A DNA stretch of 64,000 bases from DATBRG01 sp036560445 (GTDB taxonomy: Bacteria; Pseudomonadota; Gammaproteobacteria; Burkholderiales; Methylophilaceae): contig DATBRG010000036.1 in NCBI GenBank assembly GCA_036560445.1, positions 1 to 64,000 of the forward strand. The letters run 5' to 3'. A program made the translations under genes and the position numbers. Within the stretch, counting starts at the first letter, position 1, and the number at the start of each line of letters is the position of its first letter. The notes beneath the pieces were generated by a model that saw only the letters and a list, made by a program, of their open reading frames with translations, did not search any database and was not told where the DNA came from. Below, one piece after another: positions 36,448 to 46,200 of this stretch.

Positions 36448-37611
36448 ATGAGCCAACATCAATTTTTTGCTACCTGCCCACGCGGGTTGGAGCAGCTTCT
36501 GCAAGATGAGCTGAAGTCTTTTGGGGCAGCTTCACTAGACCCGACCGATGGCGGAGTAGGTTTCGCGGGAGATTTTACACTGTGTTATCGCGCCAATCTT
36601 GAGAGCCGTATCGCCACACGCATCCTTTGGCGCTCAGGTAAGGGGCCGTACAAGACCGAAGACGATATTTACAATGCAGCTTACGCATTACCATGGCCAA
36701 GCTGGTTTGGCGTAGGCCTCAATTTCATGGTGAAGGTCACGGCGACCAAGTCACCACTCAAGAGCCTGGAGTTCGTTACTCTGCGTATCAAGGATGCGGT
36801 ATGTGACAGGTTCCGTCAGGAAGTCGGCAGTCGCCCCTACATAGATACCAAGCAGCCTGATGTGAGGGTGCATGCTTATCTTACCGATAGCCTGTATGAG
36901 TTATTCGTTGATACCTCTGGTGCGGCGCTATTCCAGCGCGGCCTGCGGCGTGCCAGTATAGAGGCACCTCTACGTGAGAACCTGGCAGCTGGCATACTCA
37001 AACTTTCTGGCTGGCAGCCGGGTACGCCATTGCTCGATCCTATGTGCGGTAGCGGCACATTCTTGCTCGAGGCAACAATGATGGCGTTGGATATCGCACC
37101 GGGTAATGGCAGGAGTTTTGCTTTTGAAAAGCTGAAGAACTTTGATGCTGCTGCCTGGAAAAAGCTGCGCCAACAAGCATCGGACAGGGTCAAGCCAGTT
37201 AGTTTCCAGAAGATTTATGGCAGCGATAATGATTTACGTGCGGTGAGAGTAAGCAAGCAGAATCTTGAGCAGGCAGGCCTATTGCAGGCTGTGCAGCTGG
37301 CAAAGGTGGACTTTATGGAGGTCATTCCTCCGGCCGATCACGGCGTTCTGGTTGCAAATCCCCCTTACGGTATACGTATAGGTGAGGACGAAGAGCTGGC
37401 AGCGCTTTATCCCAAAATGGGTGAAGCGCTGAAACGCAAATTCGCTGGGTGGAACACCTATTTTCTGACTACAGACATGCGTTTGCCCAAGTTGATGCGG
37501 CTTACGCCATCCAAGCGTACGCCACTATTTAATGGGCCGCTGGAGTGTCGTTTATTCGAGATTAGAATGGTGGCGGGATCGAACCGGAAAGAGAAGGCAA
37601 AAGATGAGTGA
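36448..37611 (+). CDS. rlmL: 23S rRNA guanine-N2 methyltransferase, RlmL-type (THUMP + MTase)
   Basis: 387 residues. The N-terminal THUMP region begins FFATCPRGLEQLL. The methyltransferase part has DPMCGSGTFLLEA and catalytic NPPYG. This corresponds to the RlmL (m2G2445) half of the Escherichia coli fused RlmKL protein; no RlmK half follows here, as is usual in betaproteobacteria. The exact target base is inferred from family. The stop overlaps the next gene by 8 bases. Confidence 0.88.
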   Translation: MSQHQFFATCPRGLEQLLQDELKSFGAASLDPTDGGVGFAGDFTLCYRANLESRIATRILWRSGKGPYKTEDDIYNAAYALPWPSWFGVGLNFMVKVTATKSPLKSLEFVTLRIKDAVCDRFRQEVGSRPYIDTKQPDVRVHAYLTDSLYELFVDTSGAALFQRGLRRASIEAPLRENLAAGILKLSGWQPGTPLLDPMCGSGTFLLEATMMALDIAPGNGRSFAFEKLKNFDAAAWKKLRQQASDRVKPVSFQKIYGSDNDLRAVRVSKQNLEQAGLLQAVQLAKVDFMEVIPPADHGVLVANPPYGIRIGEDEELAALYPKMGEALKRKFAGWNTYFLTTDMRLPKLMRLTPSKRTPLFNGPLECRLFEIRMVAGSNRKEKAKDE

Positions 37612-37957
37612 CTCACTGGATGAACTAAGAGCGCGTATCAACGAATTTGTACGAGAACGCGACTGGCAGCAGTTCCACTCACCGAAGAATCTGGCGATGG
37701 CAATGATCGTCGAAGCCGCCGAACTGGTTGAGCACTTCCAGTGGGATACCGCGGAAGAGAGCTACAAGCTGTCACCAGAAAAGCGAGAACAGGTCAGCCA
37801 TGAGCTGGCGGATACTTTTGTTTACTTGCTGCGTATCTCAGAAGTGACGGGCATTGATTTGATCGCTGCGGCTAATAGTAAGATCGAACTCAACGCAAGG
37901 AAGTACCCTGTAGATAAAGCGCGTGGCAGTAACGCCAAATATACGGCCTACGAATAG
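37604..37957 (+). CDS. MazG-like nucleotide pyrophosphohydrolase (dCTPase type)
   Basis: 117 residues from ATG 37604, inside the end of rlmL. The helical motif EAAELVEHFQW and the HELADTF pattern supply the acidic Mg2+ ligands of all-alpha NTP pyrophosphohydrolases. The single short domain and FQW signature fit the DCTPP1/RS21-C6 group, which cleaves dCTP analogues and sanitises the nucleotide pool. The longer upstream frame overlaps rlmL and lacks a ribosome site. Confidence 0.88.
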   Translation: MSDSLDELRARINEFVRERDWQQFHSPKNLAMAMIVEAAELVEHFQWDTAEESYKLSPEKREQVSHELADTFVYLLRISEVTGIDLIAAANSKIELNARKYPVDKARGSNAKYTAYE

Positions 37958-37971
37958 ATTAAAGAATAAAT

Positions 37972-37999
37972 AAAAAGCCCAGCATATGCTGGGCTTTTT
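37972..37999. terminator. Bidirectional rho-independent terminator between the MazG-like gene and tpx
   Basis: A perfect 28-base palindrome: AAAAAGCCCAGCAT pairs with ATGCTGGGCTTTTT, giving a GC-rich stem and a T-run in both directions. It serves both convergent genes. Confidence 0.95.
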
Positions 38000-38023
38000 G
38001 ATAACAACTTGTCTTAAAACTGA

Positions 38024-38530
38024 TTACTTCAATGCGGCAAGTGCTGCATCATAATCAGGCTCATCAGCAATTTCGCCTACCAATTGGCTATGCAATACCT
38101 TGTTGTTCTCATCCAGCACGACCACCGCACGAGTCAATAAGCCCGCCAGGCTGCTATCTTTGATCAGCACGCCATAGCTTTCACCAAAGCCAGCGGTATT
38201 GCGGAAGCTGGATAGATTGACCACGTTTTCAATACCTTCTGCTGCGCAAAAACGTCCTTGCGCGAAAGGCAAATCAGCAGAGATATTCACGACTACGGTG
38301 TTGTTCAGTGCGGCGGCACTTTTGTTGAACGCACGTACGGACATTGCGCAGGTTGGGGTGTCAATGCTGGGGAATATATTAAGTACTTTGCGTTTGCCAG
38401 AAAAGCTGGCCAGATTGGTATCAGCGCGCGCTTTGTCTGCCAGCTTGAAATCAGGTGCAGTTTGGCCTTTCTTTGGTAGATCGCCTGCAACTTGAACTGG
38501 ATTGCCTTTCAGGGTAACGGTACTAGTCAT
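38024..38530 (-). CDS. tpx: Tpx, thiol peroxidase (atypical 2-Cys peroxiredoxin)
   Basis: 168 residues. VTLKGNPVQVAG start, peroxidatic Cys in SIDTPTC and resolving Cys in GRFCAAEG are the Tpx hallmarks. It reduces H2O2 and lipid hydroperoxides using thioredoxin. Cytoplasmic-looking, no leader. Ordinary gene. Confidence 0.95.
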   Translation of the reverse strand: MTSTVTLKGNPVQVAGDLPKKGQTAPDFKLADKARADTNLASFSGKRKVLNIFPSIDTPTCAMSVRAFNKSAAALNNTVVVNISADLPFAQGRFCAAEGIENVVNLSSFRNTAGFGESYGVLIKDSSLAGLLTRAVVVLDENNKVLHSQLVGEIADEPDYDAALAALK

Positions 38531-38612
38531 TTTTGATGTCCTTTGTTAGTTATGAGATTAAGGTTAAACAGCTATATTCATCGATTCGGAATTACCTATC
38601 AGTAAAACAAAA

Positions 38613-38636
38613 ACGCCCTGTGAATCTTAAGGGCGT
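38613..38636 (-). terminator. Rho-independent terminator of the FIST gene
   Basis: ACGCCCT pairs with AGGGCGT around a ten-base loop. On the - strand it is followed by TTTTTGTTTT, 34 bases after the FIST stop codon. Confidence 0.75.
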
Positions 38637-38669
38637 AATTGTATAAAAAGTCATGACAAGCCGACGAAA

Positions 38670-39833
38670 CTAGGCCAGCATATTTTCACTCAGATAACCA
38701 ATCGTCATGGTCTGGTTGTGAAAGACACTGTCATTGGTGTTGGGGCGTGGTGCGATCTCACCATATGAATAGAAGCCAGTGAGTGATGTTTGTGGGCCGA
38801 GTATCTGTTTCACTTCCTTAATCTCATCGGAAGTCTGTTCTGCCATTACACCCTTGCGGCCCACACAGCTAACACATAACGCCAAGCCGGTTTGGTTGGT
38901 CGAGGTCTCGGTAAGATTGCCAGTCACCAGGTGTGCGGCCTCGCCAGCGCCTTCTACGAGGCGGTCGTGGTTGGTCTGGCACATACGTATAGTGGAGCCT
39001 TCATCGACATTACCAAAGAAACTTACGCTGTTGTTCGCGGTGTCAATTGCACCCAGGGTGCGAATCTTTTCAACGTCGCGTTTACCCTTCTCAATCACTG
39101 CAAATGGGAATTTAAGGCCGGTTCCAGGCAACCCCTTGGCGTAGTGCTCGCCAATATACATACGATACAAAGGCAGTGCGGGCTTGCCATCCATTTCATA
39201 TACGACATTCTTTTCGGAGCGTGTCACAGTGCGTGGCGGGCCGTATGGTTTCCAGCCACCAAGGGCACCGGTCGCTGTGATGAGGCTGTTGCCGTAAAGG
39301 CCTATGGCGATTACTAAATTGTCGGAGATGGTATCGTTGAACAACTGTAGGGTTTTAGTAAAGGTAGCACCATCGCCAGCCATACCGCCAAATAACGGAA
39401 TCGATTCTCCCAGGATGCTCTGGAATCCTAGTACTAATTCTTCGCCGTTCACATTGAGCCCGTCGGCAAATATCATCACTGTACGTAAGCTATCGGCCTT
39501 GAGTTGCTTTGCCAGCCCAGCACCAGTATCAAAAGAGCTTTGCATTCCGCTGATCTTCACATGAGCAACACGCTGCATGGTTTTTTCCCACAGGATTGCG
39601 CTGATTTGCAGGCTGTCGTCCATTACACCGCCAGCATTAATCTCGCCAGAAGTGGTGCAACCAACGATTTGTGCCGTGGGATAGCGCTCTTTCAGGTAAC
39701 TAGCCAGCTTGGCTTCATTAAATCTTTTTACTGAGCCAAACACCAATACCAAATTAGCATTTGGCAAAGGGGAAGATGAAGGCAGGTCTTTAAGCGTCAT
39801 CTTGGCAGTAATGAATTCTTGTCTTATCAGCAT
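38670..39833 (-). CDS. FIST-domain signal-sensing protein
   Basis: 387 residues with FIST_N (about 25-205, containing VGCTTSGEI and LFGGMAGDG) and FIST_C (about 220-365, containing SCVGRKGV and GFYSYGEIAP). FIST domains are thought to bind small ligands such as amino acids and are often found beside chemotaxis or two-component genes. It is transcribed away from the pil-chp operon just to the right (about 275 bases between starts), which suggests that it feeds a signal to that pathway (inference). Confidence 0.88.
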   Translation of the reverse strand: MLIRQEFITAKMTLKDLPSSSPLPNANLVLVFGSVKRFNEAKLASYLKERYPTAQIVGCTTSGEINAGGVMDDSLQISAILWEKTMQRVAHVKISGMQSSFDTGAGLAKQLKADSLRTVMIFADGLNVNGEELVLGFQSILGESIPLFGGMAGDGATFTKTLQLFNDTISDNLVIAIGLYGNSLITATGALGGWKPYGPPRTVTRSEKNVVYEMDGKPALPLYRMYIGEHYAKGLPGTGLKFPFAVIEKGKRDVEKIRTLGAIDTANNSVSFFGNVDEGSTIRMCQTNHDRLVEGAGEAAHLVTGNLTETSTNQTGLALCVSCVGRKGVMAEQTSDEIKEVKQILGPQTSLTGFYSYGEIAPRPNTNDSVFHNQTMTIGYLSENMLA

Positions 39834-40109
39834 GATATTTTTCCCAAGGCACCGCTTACGTAGAGCGGTAAGTTTTATAAATTAGCTTTTTAGAATTTCT
39901 TATTATTTTTTTATTATTCTAGTTTACTCAGACTAATGTGCAAGCGGTAAACAAACCAATTCATATTTAACCCCTTTGTAATGAGATTGACAACCCATCT
40001 TTTTAATTGAATGGTCTTGCGCCCGCTTGAATTCTCTGGATAGAATGGTATTAGAAGGCAAGTGGTGTTAGGCTTCACATACAAGCGGTGCACTAAAAGG
40101 GGAGGCAAG

Positions 40110-40520
40110 GTGGGGGAAACCAATCTAGCAGGTGTGAAAGTGATGGTCATTGACGACAGTAATACCATCCGTCGCAGTGCAGAGATATTCCTCAAGCAGT
40201 CCGGCTGTGAGGTTATTCTGGCTGAGGATGGCTTTGATGCCCTATCAAAGATTGCAAGCGAATTGCCGGATGTCATTTTCGTTGACATCATGATGCCGCG
40301 CCTTGATGGCTACCAAACTTGTTCCCTGATCAAACGCAACCCTAGATTCAAATCCACTCCAGTCATCATGCTTTCCAGCAAGGATGGTCTGTTTGACCGT
40401 GCTCGTGGCCGCATGGTCGGCTCGGATCAATACCTTACTAAACCATTTACCCAAGAGTCTCTGTTAGAGGCGGTCAACACATACGCTTCTGCAGGACAGA
40501 ACAATTCTGAGGCGGACTAA
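40110..40520 (+). CDS. pilG: PilG, CheY-like response regulator of twitching motility
   Basis: 136 residues from GTG 40110, chosen because GGGGAGG (40099-40105) lies four bases before it and the product starts like Pseudomonas PilG (GVKVMVIDDSNTIRRSAE). The phosphoacceptor is Asp59 in VDIMMP; Thr/Ser and Lys of the receiver fold (MLSS, TKPF) are present. First gene of a five-gene Pil-Chp operon with 3 bases to pilH. Confidence 0.93.
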   Translation: MGETNLAGVKVMVIDDSNTIRRSAEIFLKQSGCEVILAEDGFDALSKIASELPDVIFVDIMMPRLDGYQTCSLIKRNPRFKSTPVIMLSSKDGLFDRARGRMVGSDQYLTKPFTQESLLEAVNTYASAGQNNSEAD

Positions 40521-40523
40521 ATT

Positions 40524-40892
40524 ATGGCTATAACTAAAATTCTTGTTGTTGATGACTCGGCTACAGATCGTTTTTTTCTGACGGAGCTACTCGAGAAAGC
40601 CGGATATACCGTGACGAGTGCGGAGAATGGCGAAGAGTGCCTAGCCAAAGTAGATATTGATATGCCGGATCTTGTCGTAATGGACGTCATTATGCCTGGT
40701 TTGAATGGCTTTCAGACTACGCGAGCGCTATCAAAGAATGAAAAAACCGCGCATATTCCAGTGATTATGTGTACTGGTAAGGAGCAGGCTACCGATCGAT
40801 TGTGGGCGCTCCGGCAGGGTGCTAAAGACTGCGTTATCAAGCCAGTGGTTGGTGAAGAGTTGCTGAGCAAAATTAAGGCGCTGGATGTTTAA
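40524..40892 (+). CDS. pilH: PilH, CheY-like response regulator
   Basis: 122 residues: single receiver domain with Asp54 (VMDVIMP), acidic pair VVDDS, MCTGKE and IKPV. In type IV pilus control PilH opposes or balances PilG in pilus retraction signalling. Directly abuts pilI. Confidence 0.93.
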   Translation: MAITKILVVDDSATDRFFLTELLEKAGYTVTSAENGEECLAKVDIDMPDLVVMDVIMPGLNGFQTTRALSKNEKTAHIPVIMCTGKEQATDRLWALRQGAKDCVIKPVVGEELLSKIKALDV

Positions 40893-41414
40893 ATGGCCAG
40901 AACAAAACTCAATCTTCAGGCTTATCAGCAAGACATTCTAGCCAGACTGAAAAGTCTGTCCGAGAGTGGTCGTGCCCCTGCTTCATCCAAGCTCGGGGTT
41001 AAGATAGGTAATGTCGATTGGTTGATATCACTGGCCGATATCAGTGAAGTTTTACCGGTGCCCGAAATAATGCCAGTGCCACTTACGCAACCATGGTTCA
41101 TGGGTATGGCGAATGTGCGCGGCAACCTTTACGCATTAACAGATTTGGCAGGGTATTTAGGAAATCCTCCGACAGTTGTTACCTCAGAAAGTCGTATATT
41201 GCTGGCGCATGGACAGTTTGGGATCAACTCAGGACTGCTGGTGGATCGTTTGATTGGTTTGCGTAATCTGGAAGACATGCAACACGAAAAGAATGTTGGC
41301 GACAAGCCTGTTTGGCAGCTTGAGCGCTACAAAGATGCAGATGGTCAAATTTGGGATGAGTTGGATATTGGCATGTTGTTAACCCAAAGTGAGTTTATGC
41401 AGGTTGCGGCTTAA
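40893..41414 (+). CDS. pilI: PilI, CheW-like coupling protein
   Basis: 173 residues with a CheW domain: VDWLISLADISEVLPVP, WFMGMANVRGNLYALTDL and LVDRLIGLR. Links the PilJ receptor to the ChpA kinase. Starts at the base after the pilH stop. Confidence 0.92.
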   Translation: MARTKLNLQAYQQDILARLKSLSESGRAPASSKLGVKIGNVDWLISLADISEVLPVPEIMPVPLTQPWFMGMANVRGNLYALTDLAGYLGNPPTVVTSESRILLAHGQFGINSGLLVDRLIGLRNLEDMQHEKNVGDKPVWQLERYKDADGQIWDELDIGMLLTQSEFMQVAA

Positions 41415-41455
41415 CTGTATTAACAGTTGGGTCTTATGAAAATGAGGGGGCAGTG

Positions 41456-43219
41456 ATGGCTATAAATTTTGATGGTATAAAGGGCTTACCAGCCAAGCTG
41501 GTCGCTGGTATTAAAGGATTCTTCGGCCGTTTTGGCTTGCGATCCTCTTCTGGCGGTGAAACCCAGGAGCGTGGTTACGCGCAGTTAATCGGCCAAGTCC
41601 TTGCCTTCGTACTGTTCGTGGCTATTACTTTCTGGGTTATTGGTCAGGTTCGTGTTAATGGTCCGGTCTTCACCAAGATTCTGAGTTATCAGACACTGCG
41701 CTCCGATGTATTACCACCAACCATGTCTACGACCAATGCTTTTGCCGCGCTGAACGAGGCCTACATTGCGGGTAGCGTATTTGACAATGTGAAGCGTGAC
41801 CAAAAGATGGCGGAAGTTGCAGTCTACGAAAAACAATTCAAGGAACGTGCTGAATACTGGCGCGCCCATCTGGATTCAAAGGAACGTCTGGATCAACTGG
41901 AAGAAATTATCCGCGAAGGCGATAACTTCTTCCGTATCGCTAAAGACCAATTTGCCCCTGCACTGCCAATGGGTACTGTTGCATCGGCGGCTCCGCTGGG
42001 TGCATTGACCGCAAGTTATGGCCGGAGTCAGGCAGCAGTGGATCAATTTGTGGCAACTCTGGAAAAAGACAACAAGGCCTTGGTTGATTCGCAGACGGAC
42101 TTCGTGAAAATTATTCTGATTGCTCTGGCGGTTCTAGCCGTGCTGATCGTGTTCTTTATGGTGGTATTTGGGCAGCGTCAGGTTAAGCAGGTTAATGAGA
42201 CCGTTAAAAAGATGGCCGATGAAGGCCAAGCCAACCAGGAGGCGGTGCTTAACCTGCTGGACGAAATGGGCGACTTGGCTGACGGTGACTTGACTGTTAA
42301 AGCGCAAGTGGCGGAAAACATTACTGGTGCGATTGCTGATTCTATTAACTATACGATTGACAGCTTACGAGACCTGGTTACCGAGATTAACCGTGCAACT
42401 GAGCAAGTGAACCAAGCGACAGCGCAGGCGCAGGCAACCTCAGCTGACTTGTTGAACGCTGCGGAACAACAGTCCAAGCAGATTGTGGAAACCGGTGAAG
42501 CGGTTAGTAATATGACGCGCTCCATCTTGCAGGTATCCAGTAACGCGGGTCAGGCTTCACAGGTGGCGCAACGCTCACTCAAGGCCGCTACTGAGGGTTC
42601 GCAGGCGGTGCAGAACACAATTTCCGGTATGAATGAAATCCGTACACAGATCCAGGAAACTTCCAAACGTATTAAACGGCTGGGTGAGAGCTCACAGGAA
42701 ATTTCCGAAATCGTGGAACTGATTTCAGACATTACCGAGCAAACCAACATTCTGGCGCTGAATGCGGCGATCCAGGCAGCGTCTGCTGGTGAAGCTGGTC
42801 GAGGTTTCACGGTGGTTGCGGAAGAAGTGCAGCGCTTGGCAGAACGCTCTTCTGAAGCTACCAAGCAGATTAGTGCGATTGTGAAGACTATTCAGACAGA
42901 TACCAGTGGCGCGGTAGCAGCTATGGAAAAGAGTACCGAGGGTGTGGTCGAAGGTGCGCGCTTGTCTGATGTTGCAGGTCAGGCACTGAACGAAATTGAA
43001 ACTGTTACCAACAATCTGGCGCGTCTGATTGAGGCGATCTCAACAGCAACCGTAGCGCAAACCGAAGTGGCTGCTACTGTGAGCCGTAACATGCAACAGA
43101 TTCAAAACATTACTTCACAAACAACGGAAGGTACCAAACTTACAGCACAATCGGTCGGTCAGCTTACCAGCTTGGCGGAAGAACTAAGCGCTTCCGTAGC
43201 CGGCTTCAAGCTTTCCTAA
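41456..43219 (+). CDS. pilJ: PilJ, methyl-accepting chemoreceptor of type IV pili
   Basis: 587 residues from ATG 41456, with GAGGGGG five bases upstream. TM1 at about 42-63, a periplasmic PilJ-type sensor domain, TM2 at about 218-240, a HAMP linker, and a signalling domain with the conserved hairpin tip (ALNAAIQAASAGEAGRGF, EEVQRLAERS). Shares the operon with pilG, pilH, pilI and chpA and should report pilus state or surface contact. Confidence 0.93.
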   Translation: MAINFDGIKGLPAKLVAGIKGFFGRFGLRSSSGGETQERGYAQLIGQVLAFVLFVAITFWVIGQVRVNGPVFTKILSYQTLRSDVLPPTMSTTNAFAALNEAYIAGSVFDNVKRDQKMAEVAVYEKQFKERAEYWRAHLDSKERLDQLEEIIREGDNFFRIAKDQFAPALPMGTVASAAPLGALTASYGRSQAAVDQFVATLEKDNKALVDSQTDFVKIILIALAVLAVLIVFFMVVFGQRQVKQVNETVKKMADEGQANQEAVLNLLDEMGDLADGDLTVKAQVAENITGAIADSINYTIDSLRDLVTEINRATEQVNQATAQAQATSADLLNAAEQQSKQIVETGEAVSNMTRSILQVSSNAGQASQVAQRSLKAATEGSQAVQNTISGMNEIRTQIQETSKRIKRLGESSQEISEIVELISDITEQTNILALNAAIQAASAGEAGRGFTVVAEEVQRLAERSSEATKQISAIVKTIQTDTSGAVAAMEKSTEGVVEGARLSDVAGQALNEIETVTNNLARLIEAISTATVAQTEVAATVSRNMQQIQNITSQTTEGTKLTAQSVGQLTSLAEELSASVAGFKLS

Positions 43220-43251
43220 CATGCTGAATAAATTTCAAGCACGGAGCAAAC

Positions 43252-46200
43252 GTGGCTGAAGAATTCGATATTGGCCCGCTCACTTGGGTGAAGGACGAGA
43301 TTGACCAGGCGCTGAAAAGCGTGCTGGAAAATATCGCCACAGTCAGTGCTAATCCCGATGATGTGGCGAGCCTCAAGTTCTCGCAAACTCACCTGTATCA
43401 GGTCAGTGGCGCACTCGATATGGTGGGGCTTGAGGGCTGTAAACGTTTCTGTGCTGAAATTGAAAAACTAACCGGCAAGCTGGAGAAAAAATCTATTGCT
43501 GCCAGTCCGGAAGTATTGGAAGCACTGACTAGTGCTATCAATACCTTAAGCAGTTACCTGCAGGAGTTACTCAATGGCACACCTGATATGCCATTGCGGC
43601 TATTCCCTGCTTTGCAGTCGCTAGCCATTCTTCAAGGAGAAACCCTTGAAGAAAGCGAGCTGTTCTTTCCTGATACCTCATTACGCGCACCTAAAGACCT
43701 GCCAAGCAGAGAGCTCGATGAAGCTGCGCTGCCTGGTTATATTGCCGAGCAGCGTGGCCAATTCCAGAAATCCCTGCTGAGTTGGCTGAAGGATGCCAGC
43801 CCCGAGGGATTGGATAACATACGTTCAGCTATAGAAAATGTACAGCAGGTACAGCAGCAGGGTGCGCAAAAAACCTTATGGTGGGTGGTCAGTGCGTTCA
43901 CGGATGCGTTGTCGCAAATCGAGATTGCCCAGAATGCAAGTGTCAAACGCTTATGCCGCCGCCTGGATCAACAGCTGAAGAGCCTTAGTGAGGGCGCTGC
44001 ACGTGCATCAGGTAATTTGTTAAGAGATGCTTTGTACTTTGTCGCCTTGAGCGCACCTGATACTGAACGTATTAGCAAGGTCAAGAATATATTTGAACTT
44101 GATAACCTCTTACCCGGTGCCGGTGAGCAGATAAAACCTGCCAGTGAAATGACTGAGCATGAATTGTTGGCACTGGAGCAAATCAAGGTAGTAATGGAAG
44201 CGCTGAAAGATATCTGGGCCGAGGTTTCAGAAGGTAAACTCAACGCACTGGATAATTTCTTGCATCAGCTTAGTGATGTCATTGAGCCCAGTCAGAATTT
44301 GACTAACCCTGCCGTAGCTGGACTGCTTGAACGTCTGCACGAACTGACGACGGCCCTGGATCTGGATGCAAGCAAGATAACTGATTCAGCCTTAATAGAA
44401 GTTGCTACGGCATTAACGCTACTGGAAGACGCACTGCAAAACTATGGCCGACAAGGCGCAGAGGCTATGCAGCGCCTGACTGCGCAGACACAACGCCTGC
44501 AAGACGTCATGGGCGGCGGCCCTATGGCTGATATGTCTGGAACACCGATGTCTGACCAACTCGATAGTGATGTTCTACTCGCTGTTGCCCAGCAAGTAAA
44601 AGATGCGCTGAAGGTGGTAGAGCAGGCACTTGATACCTATTTCCGTAATCCAACAGAGCGTCAGGTTCTACAGTCTGTTGATAAGCCATTGCATCAAGTT
44701 ATTGCAGCTTTCGATATGCTGGATATGCCGGTGCCAACTGCGATCACCAAAGCATCTTCCCTCCTGGTTGAGCATTTCCGTAATGAGGAAAATACACCGG
44801 ATTTGGCCTTGTTTGAGCTGGTAGCGGAAAGCTTAAGTATGCTGGGTTTCTACGTCGAAGAATTCCCACGTCCTCGGCCAGAATCCTACATGGCACTTGA
44901 GGGTGCACAGACAAGACTAGAACAAGGATTAGAGAAGCTCCAATTGTCAGAGCCGGTTGTAACGGTAGAGGCCAGTTTACCCGCGGAAATTGAGCTGATT
45001 GACGCGGTAGCTCCTGTAGCTGAATTAGCTGTTAAACCGGAAGCCCCTGCGGTATCGACAATAGCCGGTAGGAAATTGCCCGGCGTTACAGTTTCCGTGC
45101 AAGTTCCGAAGATTGAGCCTAAACCTCGGCCAGCGGTTGAGGCATCAGTTGTTGAGGAGAAATCGATAGACCGGGCGTTTGACCCTGAATTACTAGATAT
45201 CTACCTCACAGAAACTGAAGAGGTGCTCGGTACGATTGCAGAAAATCTACAGGCACTTCGCCTCAATGCTACTGACCACGAAGCTTTGGTCGAAGTACGT
45301 CGTGGATTCCATACTCTGAAAGGTAGCGGTCGCACAGTTGGCCTGGTTGGATTGGGCGAGGTGGCATGGGCAGTTGAGAAGCTCATGAACCTCATCATGG
45401 AGAGCAAGGCCGTTCCAACTCAAGCACAATTAACTTTCATAGAGGAAACCAGTGCGGCTTTTGCCGGATGGGCTGCAATCTTGAGAGATGACAGTGTAGT
45501 GGAACTGGTTCCGCAAAAGTGGCAACAACAGGCGGCCAAGCTGGAAAGCGATGGAACCTCACAGCAACTGGCAGCCTCGCCTGGGGAAATAGTGATAGGC
45601 GGCACGCGCAAGATGAGTCGTGCCCTGTTCAATATTTTCATGAACGAAGCTGAGCAACACATTAAAACATTAAAGCAGGGGCTTACTGCACTGTCGGTAG
45701 ATAGCCCTTCGCAACCAACAGAAGCCAGTCGCCGGGCAGCCCACACACTTGCGAGCAATGCAGGTGCTGCTGGATTCAAACCCCTTGCCGACCTTTCACG
45801 AGCTCTGGAACATTGGTTGGACACACATCAAGGCTACTGGACGGCAGATGCAATAGCTTTGCTTGACAGGACTATGACATCGTTGACCGAGATGCTCACT
45901 GCCGCAAGCAATATGCAGCAGCCTAGTGATACTCCAGACCTTGTTGCTGCCTTGCAGGGAGCAACTTTAAGCGCAACATTAACAATATCTACTGGCACAG
46001 AGCCAACAGCCGAAGCTGAGATGATGCCGATGGATATATCTTTTGATGGCCTCTCTGCAGTTGAAGCACAGGATACTGCTGCCCCAGAAGGTCCTGGAAC
46101 AGAAGCATTACCTATCAATTTTGATTTACCAGAACTCTATCAAGCACAAGAATCGGTAGCTCCAGTAGATGAAGCCCCCGCTTCCGAGATGCCCGTGGCT

